Below are positions 46,106-53,758 of a stretch of 64,000 bases of DNA, in pieces; the stretch's first letter is position 1; each line of letters opens with the position of its first letter. The notes below the pieces were generated by a model that saw nothing but the letters and a program-made list of their open reading frames with translations, made no database searches and had not been told where the DNA came from. Made by a program: the position numbers and the translations under genes. The DNA is taken from NCBI RefSeq assembly GCF_000308855.1, contig NZ_BAGM01000093.1, positions 1-64,000 of the forward strand. The letters run 5' to 3'. This DNA is from Nocardia veterana NBRC 100344 (GTDB lineage Bacteria > Actinomycetota > Actinomycetes > Mycobacteriales > Mycobacteriaceae).

Positions 46106-46812
46106 CGTCGTTTCCGGGGACCGCCGGATTTGCCGGCACGGGCCGGTTTCCCCGTGCCGCCGCGCCGGGCAGGCGCCGAATGCGAACCACCGGATCGCCC
46201 GTTGCCCCGTTGCGCCGCAGCGCCTTCGGCGGACCGTCCGCGGCGATCGCGTTCCTCGGCGGTACGGGAGCTGCGGGCCGTGCGACCACGCACCACGCCG
46301 ATGAATTCCTCGACGAGTTCGGCCGGCTCTTCGATCGGCCAGGCCAGCGCGATCTGCGTGGGATCCACGTCGGTGAGCGGGCGGTAGATCAGATCGCGAC
46401 GGTGGTGCAGCCGCGCCAGCGAGTGCGGCACCACCGCCGCACCGCCGACCGCCGCCACCAGCTCCAGCGTCGCGCCCACGGCATCGGGATCCGCGGCGTC
46501 CTGCAATCGTTCGCCGGCCAGATCGGCCATGCTCACCTCGTCGAACAGAGCGATCGGGTGATCCTTCTGCACCACCGCGACCGCGACCTCGTGGTAGAGC
46601 GGAATCGCGTGCAGGCCGTCGCGATCGATCGGCAGGCGCACGAAACACATGTCGACGCGGCCGTGGGTCAAGGCGTCCCGCTGCTCGGCCTGCGGCACCG
46701 CGACCGGTTCGAGCGGCGTGCCGGGAAACCGTTCCGCCCAGACCCGGGCCCACTTGGCGACGATGACGCCCGGAACGTATCCGATGCGCAGCGCGGGAGC
46801 AGAGTCGGTCAT
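46096..46812 (-). CDS. LysR substrate-binding domain protein without HTH
   Basis: The 238-residue product begins ALRIGYVPGVIVAKWARVWAERFPG, a LysR-type effector-binding domain, and contains VDMCFVRLPIDRDGLHAIPLYHEVAVAV and GAAVVPHSLARLHH. There is no N-terminal helix-turn-helix. The last 65 residues are a basic, low-complexity Arg/Gly/Ser/Lys tail (ending GKSGGPRKRRGR). It could bind a small molecule or nucleic acid through the tail. It is not a normal LysR repressor, and the role is unknown. Confidence 0.75.
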   Translation of the reverse strand: MTDSAPALRIGYVPGVIVAKWARVWAERFPGTPLEPVAVPQAEQRDALTHGRVDMCFVRLPIDRDGLHAIPLYHEVAVAVVQKDHPIALFDEVSMADLAGERLQDAADPDAVGATLELVAAVGGAAVVPHSLARLHHRRDLIYRPLTDVDPTQIALAWPIEEPAELVEEFIGVVRGRTARSSRTAEERDRRGRSAEGAAAQRGNGRSGGSHSAPARRGGTGKPARAGKSGGPRKRRGR

Positions 46813-46996
46813 GCGGCAAGCGTATGGCACCGCGGCGACGGCTCGGCATCCGCCGGAGGACGGCCGTAACGCACCTAAGTGGCCACGAGTTCGACGCCGG
46901 TGGTCGAAACGATGCCGGCCGGGCGAACACGGTAGAAATGATCCAGCACTTCCAGCCACCCTCCCCGGGCACGCCCGGGCCGACCAGATCGGATAT

Positions 46997-47647
46997 GTGT
47001 TGACGACCCCCTCCCCGGTTCCGATGGCTTCCGGTGGCCCCGGATTCGATCGGCCGCTGTTCACGACCATCACCGATTTCGCCGACCACACCCGGTGGCT
47101 CAACGACGCGATGCTGTGGTGGACCGATGCCGGGCTGGCGATCTTCGCGGTGCTGATGCTGATCGGCTGGTGGCAGGCGCGCCGACGCGACGACCGGTCG
47201 ATGGCGCTGGCGCTGCTGGCACCGGTCGGCGTGGTCGTCGCGTACCTGGTTGCCGAGGTGGTGAAGGTGATCGTGGCCGAGCCGCGGCCGTGCCGGGGTG
47301 TGCCCACCGCCTATATCATCGAAAGTTGCCCGGTGGCGAGCGACTACTCGTTTCCCAGCGGCCACACCACCACCGCCGCCGCCACCGTCGCGGCACTGTG
47401 GCTGGTGAATCGGCGCCTGGGCTGGATCACGGCGATCTTCGCGGTCGTCCTCGCCTTCAGCCGGGTCTACGTCGGCGGTCACTATCCGCACGATGTGGTC
47501 GCCTCGGCGATTCTGGCGATTCCGGTGGCCGCTGCGGTCTGCCTGTTGCTCGCCCGGCCCGTGACGGCGCTGGTCGAACGGCTGCGCGGATCGGCGCTCG
47601 CTCCCCTGGTCGCCGATACCGGGAAGGCCCCGGTCCCGCGCCCGTGA
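46997..47647 (+). CDS. PAP2-type membrane phosphatase
   Basis: The product of about 216 residues has several helices and the three phosphatase motifs of the PAP2/undecaprenyl-pyrophosphate phosphatase superfamily: KVIVAEPRPCR, SFPSGHTTTAA and SRVYVGGHYPHDV. It dephosphorylates a lipid or polyprenyl phosphate on the membrane face; the substrate is not known. GTG 46997 is used; ATG 47024 is an alternative and would remove nine residues. It precedes the crcB operon by 178 nt. Confidence 0.85.
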   Translation: MLTTPSPVPMASGGPGFDRPLFTTITDFADHTRWLNDAMLWWTDAGLAIFAVLMLIGWWQARRRDDRSMALALLAPVGVVVAYLVAEVVKVIVAEPRPCRGVPTAYIIESCPVASDYSFPSGHTTTAAATVAALWLVNRRLGWITAIFAVVLAFSRVYVGGHYPHDVVASAILAIPVAAAVCLLLARPVTALVERLRGSALAPLVADTGKAPVPRP

Positions 47648-47700
47648 ATCGGGCCGGGCGAGGAGACCGAGCACGGCGGCGCCCGCACGAGCGCGCCCGC

Positions 47701-47706
47701 TATTCT
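47701..47706 (+). promoter_or_regulatory. -10 box TATTCT of the crcB operon
   Basis: TATTCT lies about 6 nt before the predicted start of the fluoride aptamer, so transcription would begin right at the riboswitch. Confidence 0.5.
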
Positions 47707-47710
47707 GTGC

Positions 47711-47785
47711 GACGTGGCGGTGGGGCTCGCCACTCCGGCACCGTGCCGGAGCAACCGTGGTCGACGATCACCAACAGTCCCTACT
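47711..47785 (+). ncRNA. Fluoride (crcB) riboswitch
   Basis: The 5' part GGCGGTGGGGCTCGCC is followed by a hairpin (CCGGCA/TGCCGG at 47735-47749), the conserved AACCG, a second small hairpin (TGGT/ACCA) and AGTCCCTAC. GGGGCT (47722-47727) pairs with AGTCCC (47776-47781) including one G-U pair, and GGCG with CGCC. This order resembles the fluoride aptamer consensus (GAUGGxGxxCxCC ... CUCCUAC). It lies directly upstream of a fluoride channel gene. The call is from sequence and context; a covariance search would settle it. Confidence 0.75.
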
Positions 47786-47814
47786 CGAGGTCCGTCACGT
47801 TCGCGTTCGAGTAG
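47781..47814 (+). promoter_or_regulatory. Anti-Shine-Dalgarno hairpin of the fluoride riboswitch
   Basis: CTACTCGA (47781-47788) pairs with TCGAGTAG (47807-47814), an 8-bp stem. Its right arm runs into the AGGAG (47813-47817) of crcB1, and its left arm overlaps the 3' end of the aptamer. Fluoride binding would use the CTAC end in the aptamer and free the ribosome-binding site. Confidence 0.65.
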
Positions 47815-47824
47815 GAGTCCTTCC

Positions 47825-48343
47825 GTGACCGTGTTTCGTCGTTTCACGTCCCGAGTCGACGCAGCCACCGATCGCCCGGCCGGTCCCGGCACCGAGGTCG
47901 GCGATCCCGCGCCGCGCCGGGAATTGCTGCGCGAACAGCTCCCGGTCCTGGCGGTCATCGCCCTCGGCGGCGGCCTGGGTGGGCTGGCCCGCTACGGCTT
48001 GACCGGCCTGCTGCCGACGCGGCCCGGCCGGTTTCCGTGGGGCACGTTCGCCGAGAACGTGCTCGGTTGCCTGGCCATCGGCGTCCTGATGGTGCTGATC
48101 ACCGAGGTGTGGTCCGCGCACCGGCTGGTGCGGCCGTTTCTCGGGGTGGGGTTCCTCGGTGGTTTCACGACGTTCTCCACCTACGCCGTGGAGATCCGCG
48201 CTCTGCTGGCCGAGGGTGCGGCTGCGCCGGCGTTCGGATATCTGGCGGCAACCCTGGTGAGCGCGCTCGCGGCAGTGGTGGGCGGGGTCACCCTGGCGCG
48301 AATGGTGCTGCTGCGCAGGCTGATCCGCCAGGAGGCCCGGTGA
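47825..48343 (+). CDS. crcB1: Fluoride ion channel CrcB, first subunit
   Basis: CrcB/Fluc exports fluoride across the membrane. The 172-residue product has about four helices with GGGLGGLARYGL, FPWGTFAENVLGC and GFLGGFTTFSTYAVE, the family's phenylalanine/serine-threonine pore region. A cytoplasmic N-terminal extension of about 45 residues is present. With crcB2 it probably forms a heterodimer. Translation starts at GTG 47825, 8 nt after AGGAG, under the control of the upstream riboswitch. Its TGA overlaps the next GTG by 4 nt. Confidence 0.92.
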   Translation: MTVFRRFTSRVDAATDRPAGPGTEVGDPAPRRELLREQLPVLAVIALGGGLGGLARYGLTGLLPTRPGRFPWGTFAENVLGCLAIGVLMVLITEVWSAHRLVRPFLGVGFLGGFTTFSTYAVEIRALLAEGAAAPAFGYLAATLVSALAAVVGGVTLARMVLLRRLIRQEAR

Positions 48344-48472
48344 GCGACAATCGCGCAGCGGGTCATCGGGCCGACCGGGTGCGGGTGTCCCGCAGAACAC
48401 CGGAGGCCCGGTGAGCGACAATCGCGCAGCGGCACACCGCGCCGACCGGGTGCGGGTGTCCCGCGGAATTCA
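48331..48472 (+). repeat. 71-bp tandem duplication between the crcB genes
   Basis: Unit 1 (48331-48401) and unit 2 (48402-48472) are nearly identical and begin GGAGGCCCGGTGAGCGACAA. A third, degenerate copy of the first 13 bases (GGAGGAACGGTGA) starts at 48473 and contains the start of crcB2. Each unit carries a ribosome-binding site and a GTGA overlap. Confidence 0.85.
48340..48414 (+). CDS. Tandem small ORF 1 (24 residues) in crcB operon
   Basis: The frame from GTG 48340 encodes VSDNRAAGHRADRVRVSRRT followed by PEAR and ends at TGA 48412-48414. The start overlaps the crcB1 stop (GTGA) and has GGAGG upstream; the stop overlaps the start of small ORF 2. The peptide is Arg-rich and has no known family. 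Its value may be to pass ribosomes along by coupled reinitiation rather than to make a functional peptide. Confidence 0.5.
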   Translation: MSDNRAAGHRADRVRVSRRTPEAR

Positions 48473-48485
48473 GGAGGAACGGTGA
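48411..48485 (+). CDS. Tandem small ORF 2 (24 residues) in crcB operon
   Basis: The second copy reads VSDNRAAAHRADRVRVSRGI then QEER from GTG 48411 to TGA 48483-48485. It starts by overlapping the stop of small ORF 1 and ends by overlapping the crcB2 start, both as GTGA. The two peptides differ at a few positions only. Conservation of the frame in both copies despite a unit of 71 bp suggests that coupling has been kept. Confidence 0.5.
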   Translation: MSDNRAAAHRADRVRVSRGIQEER

Positions 48486-48844
48486 CGGTGGTCCTGGTTC
48501 TCGTCGGTGCGATGATCGGCGCACCGGCGCGATATCTGACCGATCGCTTCGTCCAAGCCCGCCACGACAGCCTGTTTCCGTGGGGCACCCTCACCGTGAA
48601 CATCGTCGGGTGCCTGATCCTGGGCGCGCTCACCGGCGCCGCGGCCGGCAGTCCGGTGCTGACGTTTGCCGGTACCGGCTTCTGCGGCGCCCTGACCACC
48701 TACAGCACCTTCGGCTACGAGACCGTCCGACTGCTCGAACAGCGCGCGACGTTCTACGCGACGATGAACGTCGTCGTCAGCGTCATCGCCGGACTCGGCG
48801 CGGCACTGCTCGGCTATGCGGTGGCGCACGCGGTGGTCGGTTAG
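48482..48844 (+). CDS. crcB2: Fluoride ion channel CrcB, second subunit
   Basis: The 120-residue protein has VGAMIGAPARYLTDRF, FPWGTLTVNIVGCLILGAL and GFCGALTTYSTFGYE in four helices, the complete CrcB/Fluc core. It lacks the N-terminal extension of CrcB1. Paired Fluc genes of this kind give antiparallel heterodimers. The GTG at 48482 has AGGAGG 5 nt upstream and overlaps the stop of small ORF 2. It converges with the PepSY gene. Confidence 0.92.
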   Translation: MTVVLVLVGAMIGAPARYLTDRFVQARHDSLFPWGTLTVNIVGCLILGALTGAAAGSPVLTFAGTGFCGALTTYSTFGYETVRLLEQRATFYATMNVVVSVIAGLGAALLGYAVAHAVVG

Positions 48845-48860
48845 CGGCGCGGCAGGACGC

Positions 48861-49241
48861 TCAGTCGTCGCGCTCGACCGACAGCACCGCCGCACTGTCG
48901 GCGTCGACGGTCACATCGACCTCGCCCCGGCCGTCGCGCAGGTCGACCTCCCAGACTCGGCGCCCGTTCTCGACGTCCGGCGCGGCGGACTGCACGGTGG
49001 CCCCCGGCACCGCCCGCTGCGCCGCCGCCACGGCCCGATCTCGGTCGGCGGATCGGTCCTCCGGTGCCGCGACCGGCTCGGCGTATCCGATCGGCGAGAA
49101 CTCCACTCGCTCGGCGGAGTCGCCGAACCACCCGGCGCCGAGTCCGACCGCCAGGCCACCGAGTGCGACCATCGTGACGGCGGTGACTCCGACCAGCAGC
49201 CAGCGCAGCCCGCCACGGATCCGGCGCAATAGTGTCGTCAT
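48861..49241 (-). CDS. Membrane-anchored PepSY domain protein
   Basis: The 126-residue product has an N-terminal helix (WLLVGVTAVTMVALGGLAVGL) and a C-terminal PepSY domain (DRAVAAAQRAVPGATVQSAA; RRVWEVDLRDGRGEVDVTVDADSAAVLSV). PepSY proteins outside the membrane often inhibit proteases or report to a sensor kinase. It is divergent from the response regulator at 49361, and shared CTGAAG repeats lie between them, so it is probably part of the same regulon. Confidence 0.83.
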   Translation of the reverse strand: MTTLLRRIRGGLRWLLVGVTAVTMVALGGLAVGLGAGWFGDSAERVEFSPIGYAEPVAAPEDRSADRDRAVAAAQRAVPGATVQSAAPDVENGRRVWEVDLRDGRGEVDVTVDADSAAVLSVERDD

Positions 49242-49300
49242 AGTGATTCCTCCTGTGCACGTGTGCTTTTCGATGGCGAGGTCACCGTCGCACGAGCGAC

Positions 49301-49337
49301 CTGAAGGCTCGCTGAAGCCGGCTGAAGTTCCCTTCAG
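49301..49337. promoter_or_regulatory. Response-regulator binding site: CTGAAG direct repeats
   Basis: CTGAAG occurs at 49301, 49312 and 49322 (spacing 11 and 10 bp, one helical turn), and the inverse CTTCAG at 49332. It lies between the divergent PepSY and response regulator genes. OmpR-type regulators bind such direct repeats, so this is probably an autoregulatory site. Confidence 0.6.
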
Positions 49338-49360
49338 GAGGAATCTGCGAAGCTGACCGC

Positions 49361-50038
49361 ATGCGTCTGCTCATCGTGGAGGACGAGAAGCGGCTGGCCG
49401 ACACCCTGGCGAAAGGGCTGGCGGCAGAAGGCTTTGCGACCGATGTCGCCTACGACGGCATCGACGGCCTGCACCGTGCCCGGACGACGAGCTACGACCT
49501 GATCCTCCTCGACGTCATGCTGCCGGGGCTCAACGGGTACCGGCTCTGCTCCACGCTGCGCGCCGACGGGGACGACACACCGGTGCTGATGCTCACCGCC
49601 AAGGACGGCGAATACGACGAGGCCGAGGGCCTCGACACCGGAGCGGACGACTACCTGTGCAAGCCGTTCTCGTATGTGGTTCTGCTGGCCCGCATTCGGG
49701 CACTGCTGCGACGGCGGTCGCGCGGCGGCGCACCACTGCTGCGAGTCGGGGATCTCGTCGTCGATCCGGCGCGGCGCAGCTGCCGGCGCGGTGATCGGCC
49801 GGTCCAGCTGACGGCGAAGGAGTTCGCGGTGCTCGAACATCTGGCGGTACGCGCCGAGCAGATCGTTCCCAAGGCCGAAATCATCGAACATGTCTGGGAT
49901 TTCGCCTACCGGGGCGACCCGAATATCGTCGAGGTGTACATCAGCGCCTTGCGCCGCAAGATCGATGCCCCCTTCGGATGCCGGACCATCGTCACGGTCC
50001 GGGGCGCCGGATATCGCCTGGTGGCCAGGAGTGCCTGA
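49361..50038 (+). CDS. OmpR-type response regulator
   Basis: The 225-residue protein has a receiver domain with acidic pocket VEDEKR, phospho-acceptor Asp51 in LILLDVMLPG, the switch Thr/Lys (MLTAKDG, CKPFS), and a winged-helix DNA-binding domain ending GAGYRLVARSA. It is paired with the sensor kinase whose GTG (50031) overlaps its end. AGGAGG lies about 20 nt upstream of the ATG; direct repeats CTGAAG suggest autoregulation. Target genes beyond PepSY are unknown. Confidence 0.93.
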   Translation: MRLLIVEDEKRLADTLAKGLAAEGFATDVAYDGIDGLHRARTTSYDLILLDVMLPGLNGYRLCSTLRADGDDTPVLMLTAKDGEYDEAEGLDTGADDYLCKPFSYVVLLARIRALLRRRSRGGAPLLRVGDLVVDPARRSCRRGDRPVQLTAKEFAVLEHLAVRAEQIVPKAEIIEHVWDFAYRGDPNIVEVYISALRRKIDAPFGCRTIVTVRGAGYRLVARSA

Positions 50039-51587
50039 GTCGCGTACCGGCCGGGCGCGATGGTGGAGTTCGGTCCGGGCCCGCACGACGGCCGGGGCGA
50101 CGGTGGTGGTGGCCGCGGCCCTGATCGCGGCCGGTGCCGCCGTCCTGACTGTGTTGCGCCACAACCTGATCGACAGCGCGAGCCTGCAGGCCGAGGCGAC
50201 GGCTCGCGCGATCGCCACTCGGATCGCCGCCGGGGTCGACTACGCGCACCTGAATCTGCCCGATGCCGATGACCAACCGGTACAGGTGATATCGCGGCAG
50301 GGGGTGGTACTGGCCGCCGACGACGACCTCCCGCGGCGCCCGGTTCTGGGCACCGGGCGGCCCCCGGACGACCCTGCCGGCCAGATACTCCCGGTACCGG
50401 GCACAGGTCTGCCGGGCGATGACGAGGACCGGGACGACGACGATGACGAGGCGGACGAGCCCGGCGGGGACGACGAATCACTCGCGGTGTCCGGGCCGAG
50501 CCGAGTCGCGGGTGCGGCAGGCCGCGTCGGCTCGGATATCGCGGTCCGCGATCTGCGGTTACCCGTGGCCGACCGATCCGGCGGTCACGAATTCCGCGTG
50601 GCCGCACTGTCGGTCACCCCGCCGGATGGGGAACCGGTCACCGTCTACTCGGGTGTTTCGCTGGCCACCGCCGATCGGGCCGTCTCCGGTGTCCGCACCG
50701 CCATGCTGCTCGGCTTGATACCGCTGCTGGCCCTGGTCGCGACGGTGACCTGGCTGGTGACCCGGCGGGCGTTGCGCCCGGTCGAGGCGATTCGCGCCGA
50801 ACTCGCCGAGATCGTCGACGGCGATCTGTCCCGCCGCGTCCCCGAACCCCCGGCACGCGACGAAATCGCGCGACTGGCCGCCACCACGAACACCACCTTG
50901 TCGGCGCTGGAAGCCGCCGCCCAGCGGCAACGCCGGTTCATCGCCGATGCGGCACACGAATTGCGCAGTCCGATCGCCAGCCTGCGGACGCAATTGGAGG
51001 TGGCCCGAGCCCATCCGGAGCTGCTCGAACTGGACGGGATACTCGACGACACGGTCCGCCTGGAGCATCTCGCGGCCGATCTGCTGCTGCTCGCGCGCCT
51101 GGACTCCGGCGAACAACCACGCCGTGACACCGTCGACGTGGCGGCTCTGGTGCGCGACGAGCTCACCCGGCGGGCCGGTGATCGCCACCCGATCACCCTC
51201 GAGCTGCCGGAGCCCGATTCGGATCCGCCGATCATGGTGCGGGGCAGTCGAATCCACCTGGGCCGGGTGTTGAGCAATCTGGTCGACAACGCGCAGCGTC
51301 ATGCGGCCGGACTGGTCCGGGTGCGCGTGACCGGAGACGCCGATCGCGCCGTGCTGGAGGTCTGCGACGATGGGGCGGGAGTTCCGGAATCGGACCGGGA
51401 ACGCATCTTCCGTCGTTTCGTCCGCCTCGACGACGCCCGCAGCCGCGACGACGGCGGGGCCGGATTGGGCCTGGCGATCGTCGCGGACGTGGTCGCGGGC
51501 CACGACGGCCGAATCGAGGTGGATACGAGCCCCGAAGGCGGAGCGCGATTCACCGTCACCCTGCCCGCCGCGGACGCGCCGACCTGA
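50031..51587 (+). CDS. Sensor histidine kinase with acidic extracytoplasmic domain
   Basis: The 518-residue kinase has TM1 (about 21-42), an extracytoplasmic domain (43-222), TM2 (223-243), HAMP (244-297), the phospho-acceptor His309 in FIADAAHELRSPIASL, and an ATPase domain (NLVDNAQRHA; DDGAGVP; GGAGLGLAI). An Asp/Glu-rich stretch at residues 130-149 (DDEDRDDDDDEADE) lies in the sensor region and could bind cations. The GTG at 50031 overlaps the regulator stop. The signal is unknown; metal or divalent cation sensing is inference. Confidence 0.92.
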   Translation: MPESRTGRARWWSSVRARTTAGATVVVAAALIAAGAAVLTVLRHNLIDSASLQAEATARAIATRIAAGVDYAHLNLPDADDQPVQVISRQGVVLAADDDLPRRPVLGTGRPPDDPAGQILPVPGTGLPGDDEDRDDDDDEADEPGGDDESLAVSGPSRVAGAAGRVGSDIAVRDLRLPVADRSGGHEFRVAALSVTPPDGEPVTVYSGVSLATADRAVSGVRTAMLLGLIPLLALVATVTWLVTRRALRPVEAIRAELAEIVDGDLSRRVPEPPARDEIARLAATTNTTLSALEAAAQRQRRFIADAAHELRSPIASLRTQLEVARAHPELLELDGILDDTVRLEHLAADLLLLARLDSGEQPRRDTVDVAALVRDELTRRAGDRHPITLELPEPDSDPPIMVRGSRIHLGRVLSNLVDNAQRHAAGLVRVRVTGDADRAVLEVCDDGAGVPESDRERIFRRFVRLDDARSRDDGGAGLGLAIVADVVAGHDGRIEVDTSPEGGARFTVTLPAADAPT

Positions 51588-51596
51588 CCGGCCCGA

Positions 51597-52799
51597 TTAT
51601 CTGCGGTCCCAGGTCAGTGCCAGATACATCCGCGCCCGCTCCCGCGGTGAATCGAGTTTGTCGCCGAAGACCTCGTGCAACCGGTCCATGCGGTACCGCA
51701 CGGTCTGCGGATGGATGTGCAGCTCCTCCGCCATCGCGTGCCGATCGCCCATATTCCACAACCAGCTGCGCAGGGTTTCGACCAGCCGGTCCCGTTTGTT
51801 GTCGGGCAGTTCCCGAAGCGGTTGCAACACTTGCGAACGCAACGACTCGAGTAGCCATTCGTCCCGGTTGGCGATGATGGTGTCGAGTTCGTCGGCCACC
51901 ACCACCGGCGACCCGGAGAGGACGCCCGATTTGCGCAGCCGCAGCGCGGTCCGGGCGATCCGCATTCCGGTGGGGAGCAGGTCGAGCGTGAGCGGATGCC
52001 CGATCACGACATCGCACCCGCGCAGCGCCCCGATCAGCCGGGTGATGCGCCCGCCCAGCATCGGATTGGGCACGATCGCGCCGACCGCGTCGTCTCGCCG
52101 GATCGGCAGGCAGTGCGTGCCGAGATGTTCGATCACACCGCAGGAGCGGGTATCGGCGGGATCGGCCAGGACCACCGCCACATCGGTGGGCAACTGCCAG
52201 CCGGCGCGCTCGGCGGCAATCCGGATTCCGATGGTGTCCGACCGGCCGGAAAGCAACAATTCCGCCAATTCCTCGCGGTGTCGTTCCCGCGCTGCGCTGG
52301 AGGCCGATTGCTCGAGCACATAACCGTGCGCCGAGGCCGCGGAGAATTCGTCGACGAAGGCGAATACCGCCTCGGCCAGCACCGCCAGCACCTCCGGACC
52401 GAGGTCGAGTTTGAGCGCCGTCTCGGCCACGTGATGCCATGCTGCCCGCGCGCCGACCTGGTACGCGCCGAGCAGATCCGACAGGTCGGCGCCGTCCTGC
52501 AACTGCTGGCGACCCACCTGTTCGAATACCAGCTGCGTGGGTGGCGGCACGCCCTCACCTGCGGAATCGCCTGGGCGCGGGCCGTGTTCGGCCAGGTCCA
52601 GCAGCCGGTGGACGAACAGCACGCCGACCTCGGCCACCTCGGGCCGGTGTTCGTCGAGATAGCGCGCGTAGTCGGGCCACTCGGCGGCGAGCAGATCACG
52701 GACCTCGTCCAGGAGATCGGGCATCCTAGCGTCGAGTTCCTCCGAGAGCTGCTCCAATGCGTCCGGTGTTATCGGAATTTCATTATGGGAATCGCTCAT
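51597..52799 (-). CDS. PucR-type regulator with RsbRD-like N-domain
   Basis: The 400-residue protein has an N-terminal helical RsbRD-type domain (LEQLSEELDARMPDLLDEVRDL; DEHRPEVAEVGVLFVHRLLDL), a middle GGDEF-like region (VVLADPADTRSCGVIEH; GCDVVIGHPLTLDLLP) and a C-terminal PucR/CdaR HTH (LRSWLWNMGDRHAMAEELHI, then HPQTVRYRMDRLHEVFGD). Such regulators sense metabolites. It is divergent from hpnC with 104 nt between the start codons, so it probably controls the hopanoid operon. That link is inference. Confidence 0.88.
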   Translation of the reverse strand: MSDSHNEIPITPDALEQLSEELDARMPDLLDEVRDLLAAEWPDYARYLDEHRPEVAEVGVLFVHRLLDLAEHGPRPGDSAGEGVPPPTQLVFEQVGRQQLQDGADLSDLLGAYQVGARAAWHHVAETALKLDLGPEVLAVLAEAVFAFVDEFSAASAHGYVLEQSASSAARERHREELAELLLSGRSDTIGIRIAAERAGWQLPTDVAVVLADPADTRSCGVIEHLGTHCLPIRRDDAVGAIVPNPMLGGRITRLIGALRGCDVVIGHPLTLDLLPTGMRIARTALRLRKSGVLSGSPVVVADELDTIIANRDEWLLESLRSQVLQPLRELPDNKRDRLVETLRSWLWNMGDRHAMAEELHIHPQTVRYRMDRLHEVFGDKLDSPRERARMYLALTWDRR

Positions 52800-52818
52800 T
52801 CGAGTCCTCTCCGGCTCG

Positions 52819-52846
52819 ATTATCGTCCGGATACAAAAAACACCAA
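52819..52846 (-). promoter_or_regulatory. Promoter of the PucR-type regulator
   Basis: On the minus strand TTGGTG (52841-52846) and GATAAT (52819-52824) are spaced by 16 nt, a good -35/-10 pair. It lies 20-47 nt upstream of the regulator's ATG (52799) in the short divergent gap shared with hpnC. Confidence 0.5.
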
Positions 52847-52903
52847 CCGGAATCACTTCGGCGGTTGAAGATTTGAGCCCTGGTTTGCGTTCACCATCGA
52901 AAC

Positions 52904-53758
52904 ATGGACGCAGCGACAGCCCCGGCCCGCTGGCTGCGGGCTCGTGAGAAGGAAGAGAACTTTCCCGTCGCGCTGCGGTGGCTACCACGCGAACCACGCC
53001 GGCATCTGCACGCGGTCTACGCAGCCACCAGGTTAATCGACCAGATCGGTGACGAAGCGCCCGGCGATCGTGTGTCGCAGCTGCTGGCCCTGCGTGCCGA
53101 CCTCGCCGGCCTGTATCAGGGCCACCCGCCCGCCGATCCCGTCCTGCAGATGCTGGCCCCCACGGTGGCGGCATGCGACCTGCCCCAGGACGCGTTCCAG
53201 GAGTTGATCGAGGCGAATCTGATCGATCAGCGGGTGCACCGGTATGCCACCTTCGACGATCTGCTCGGCTACTGCCGCCTCTCGGCCGATCCGGTGGGCC
53301 GGCTGGTGCTCGCGGTCTTCGCCCAGTCCACGCCGGAGACGGTGGCCCTGTCGGATCGGGTCTGTTCGGCGCTGCAGGTCCTCGAACACTGTCAGGACGT
53401 CGCCGAGGACTACGCCGCGGGCCGCATCTATCTGCCCCAGCGCGATCTCGCCGAGGCCGGGGTGGCCGAATCGAGCCTGGCCACGGGCGGCCCGGGCGAT
53501 CCGGCGTGCCGCGCGGTGGTGCTCACCCAGGTGGATCGCTGCGAAGCCATGCTCGACGAGGGCGCACCCCTGGTCGCCCGGCTGACCGGGTGGGCGCGAC
53601 TCGCCGTGGCCGGATATATCGCCGGGGGTTGCGCGACCGTGCGCGCGCTGCGGGCCGCCGAGGGCGACGTCTGGACGGCCCCGGTGCGACCGCGACATGT
53701 CGACACCGTGGCCTCGATGGTCGCGTTGCTCGGCAAGGCGACGGTGGTGCCGCAGTGA
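52904..53758 (+). CDS. hpnC: Squalene synthesis enzyme HpnC
   Basis: HpnC acts with HpnD and HpnE to make squalene from farnesyl diphosphate; HpnC converts presqualene diphosphate to hydroxysqualene. The 284-residue product is a squalene/phytoene-synthase-fold protein with the Asp-rich segment [15 protein letters not shown] and a second region [20 protein letters not shown]. It is the first gene of the rightward hopanoid operon. Its TGA overlaps the hpnD GTG by 4 nt. Confidence 0.92.
   Translation: MDAATAPARWLRAREKEENFPVALRWLPREPRRHLHAVYAATRLIDQIGDEAPGDRVSQLLALRADLAGLYQGHPPADPVLQMLAPTVAACDLPQDAFQELIEANLIDQRVHRYATFDDLLGYCRLSADPVGRLVLAVFAQSTPETVALSDRVCSALQVLEHCQDVAEDYAAGRIYLPQRDLAEAGVAESSLATGGPGDPACRAVVLTQVDRCEAMLDEGAPLVARLTGWARLAVAGYIAGGCATVRALRAAEGDVWTAPVRPRHVDTVASMVALLGKATVVPQ

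Noticed and set aside
48331..48472. The crcB tandem unit as a pure assembly artefact
   Set aside because: The two copies differ at several positions, which a simple assembly duplication would not give; read mapping is still worthwhile.
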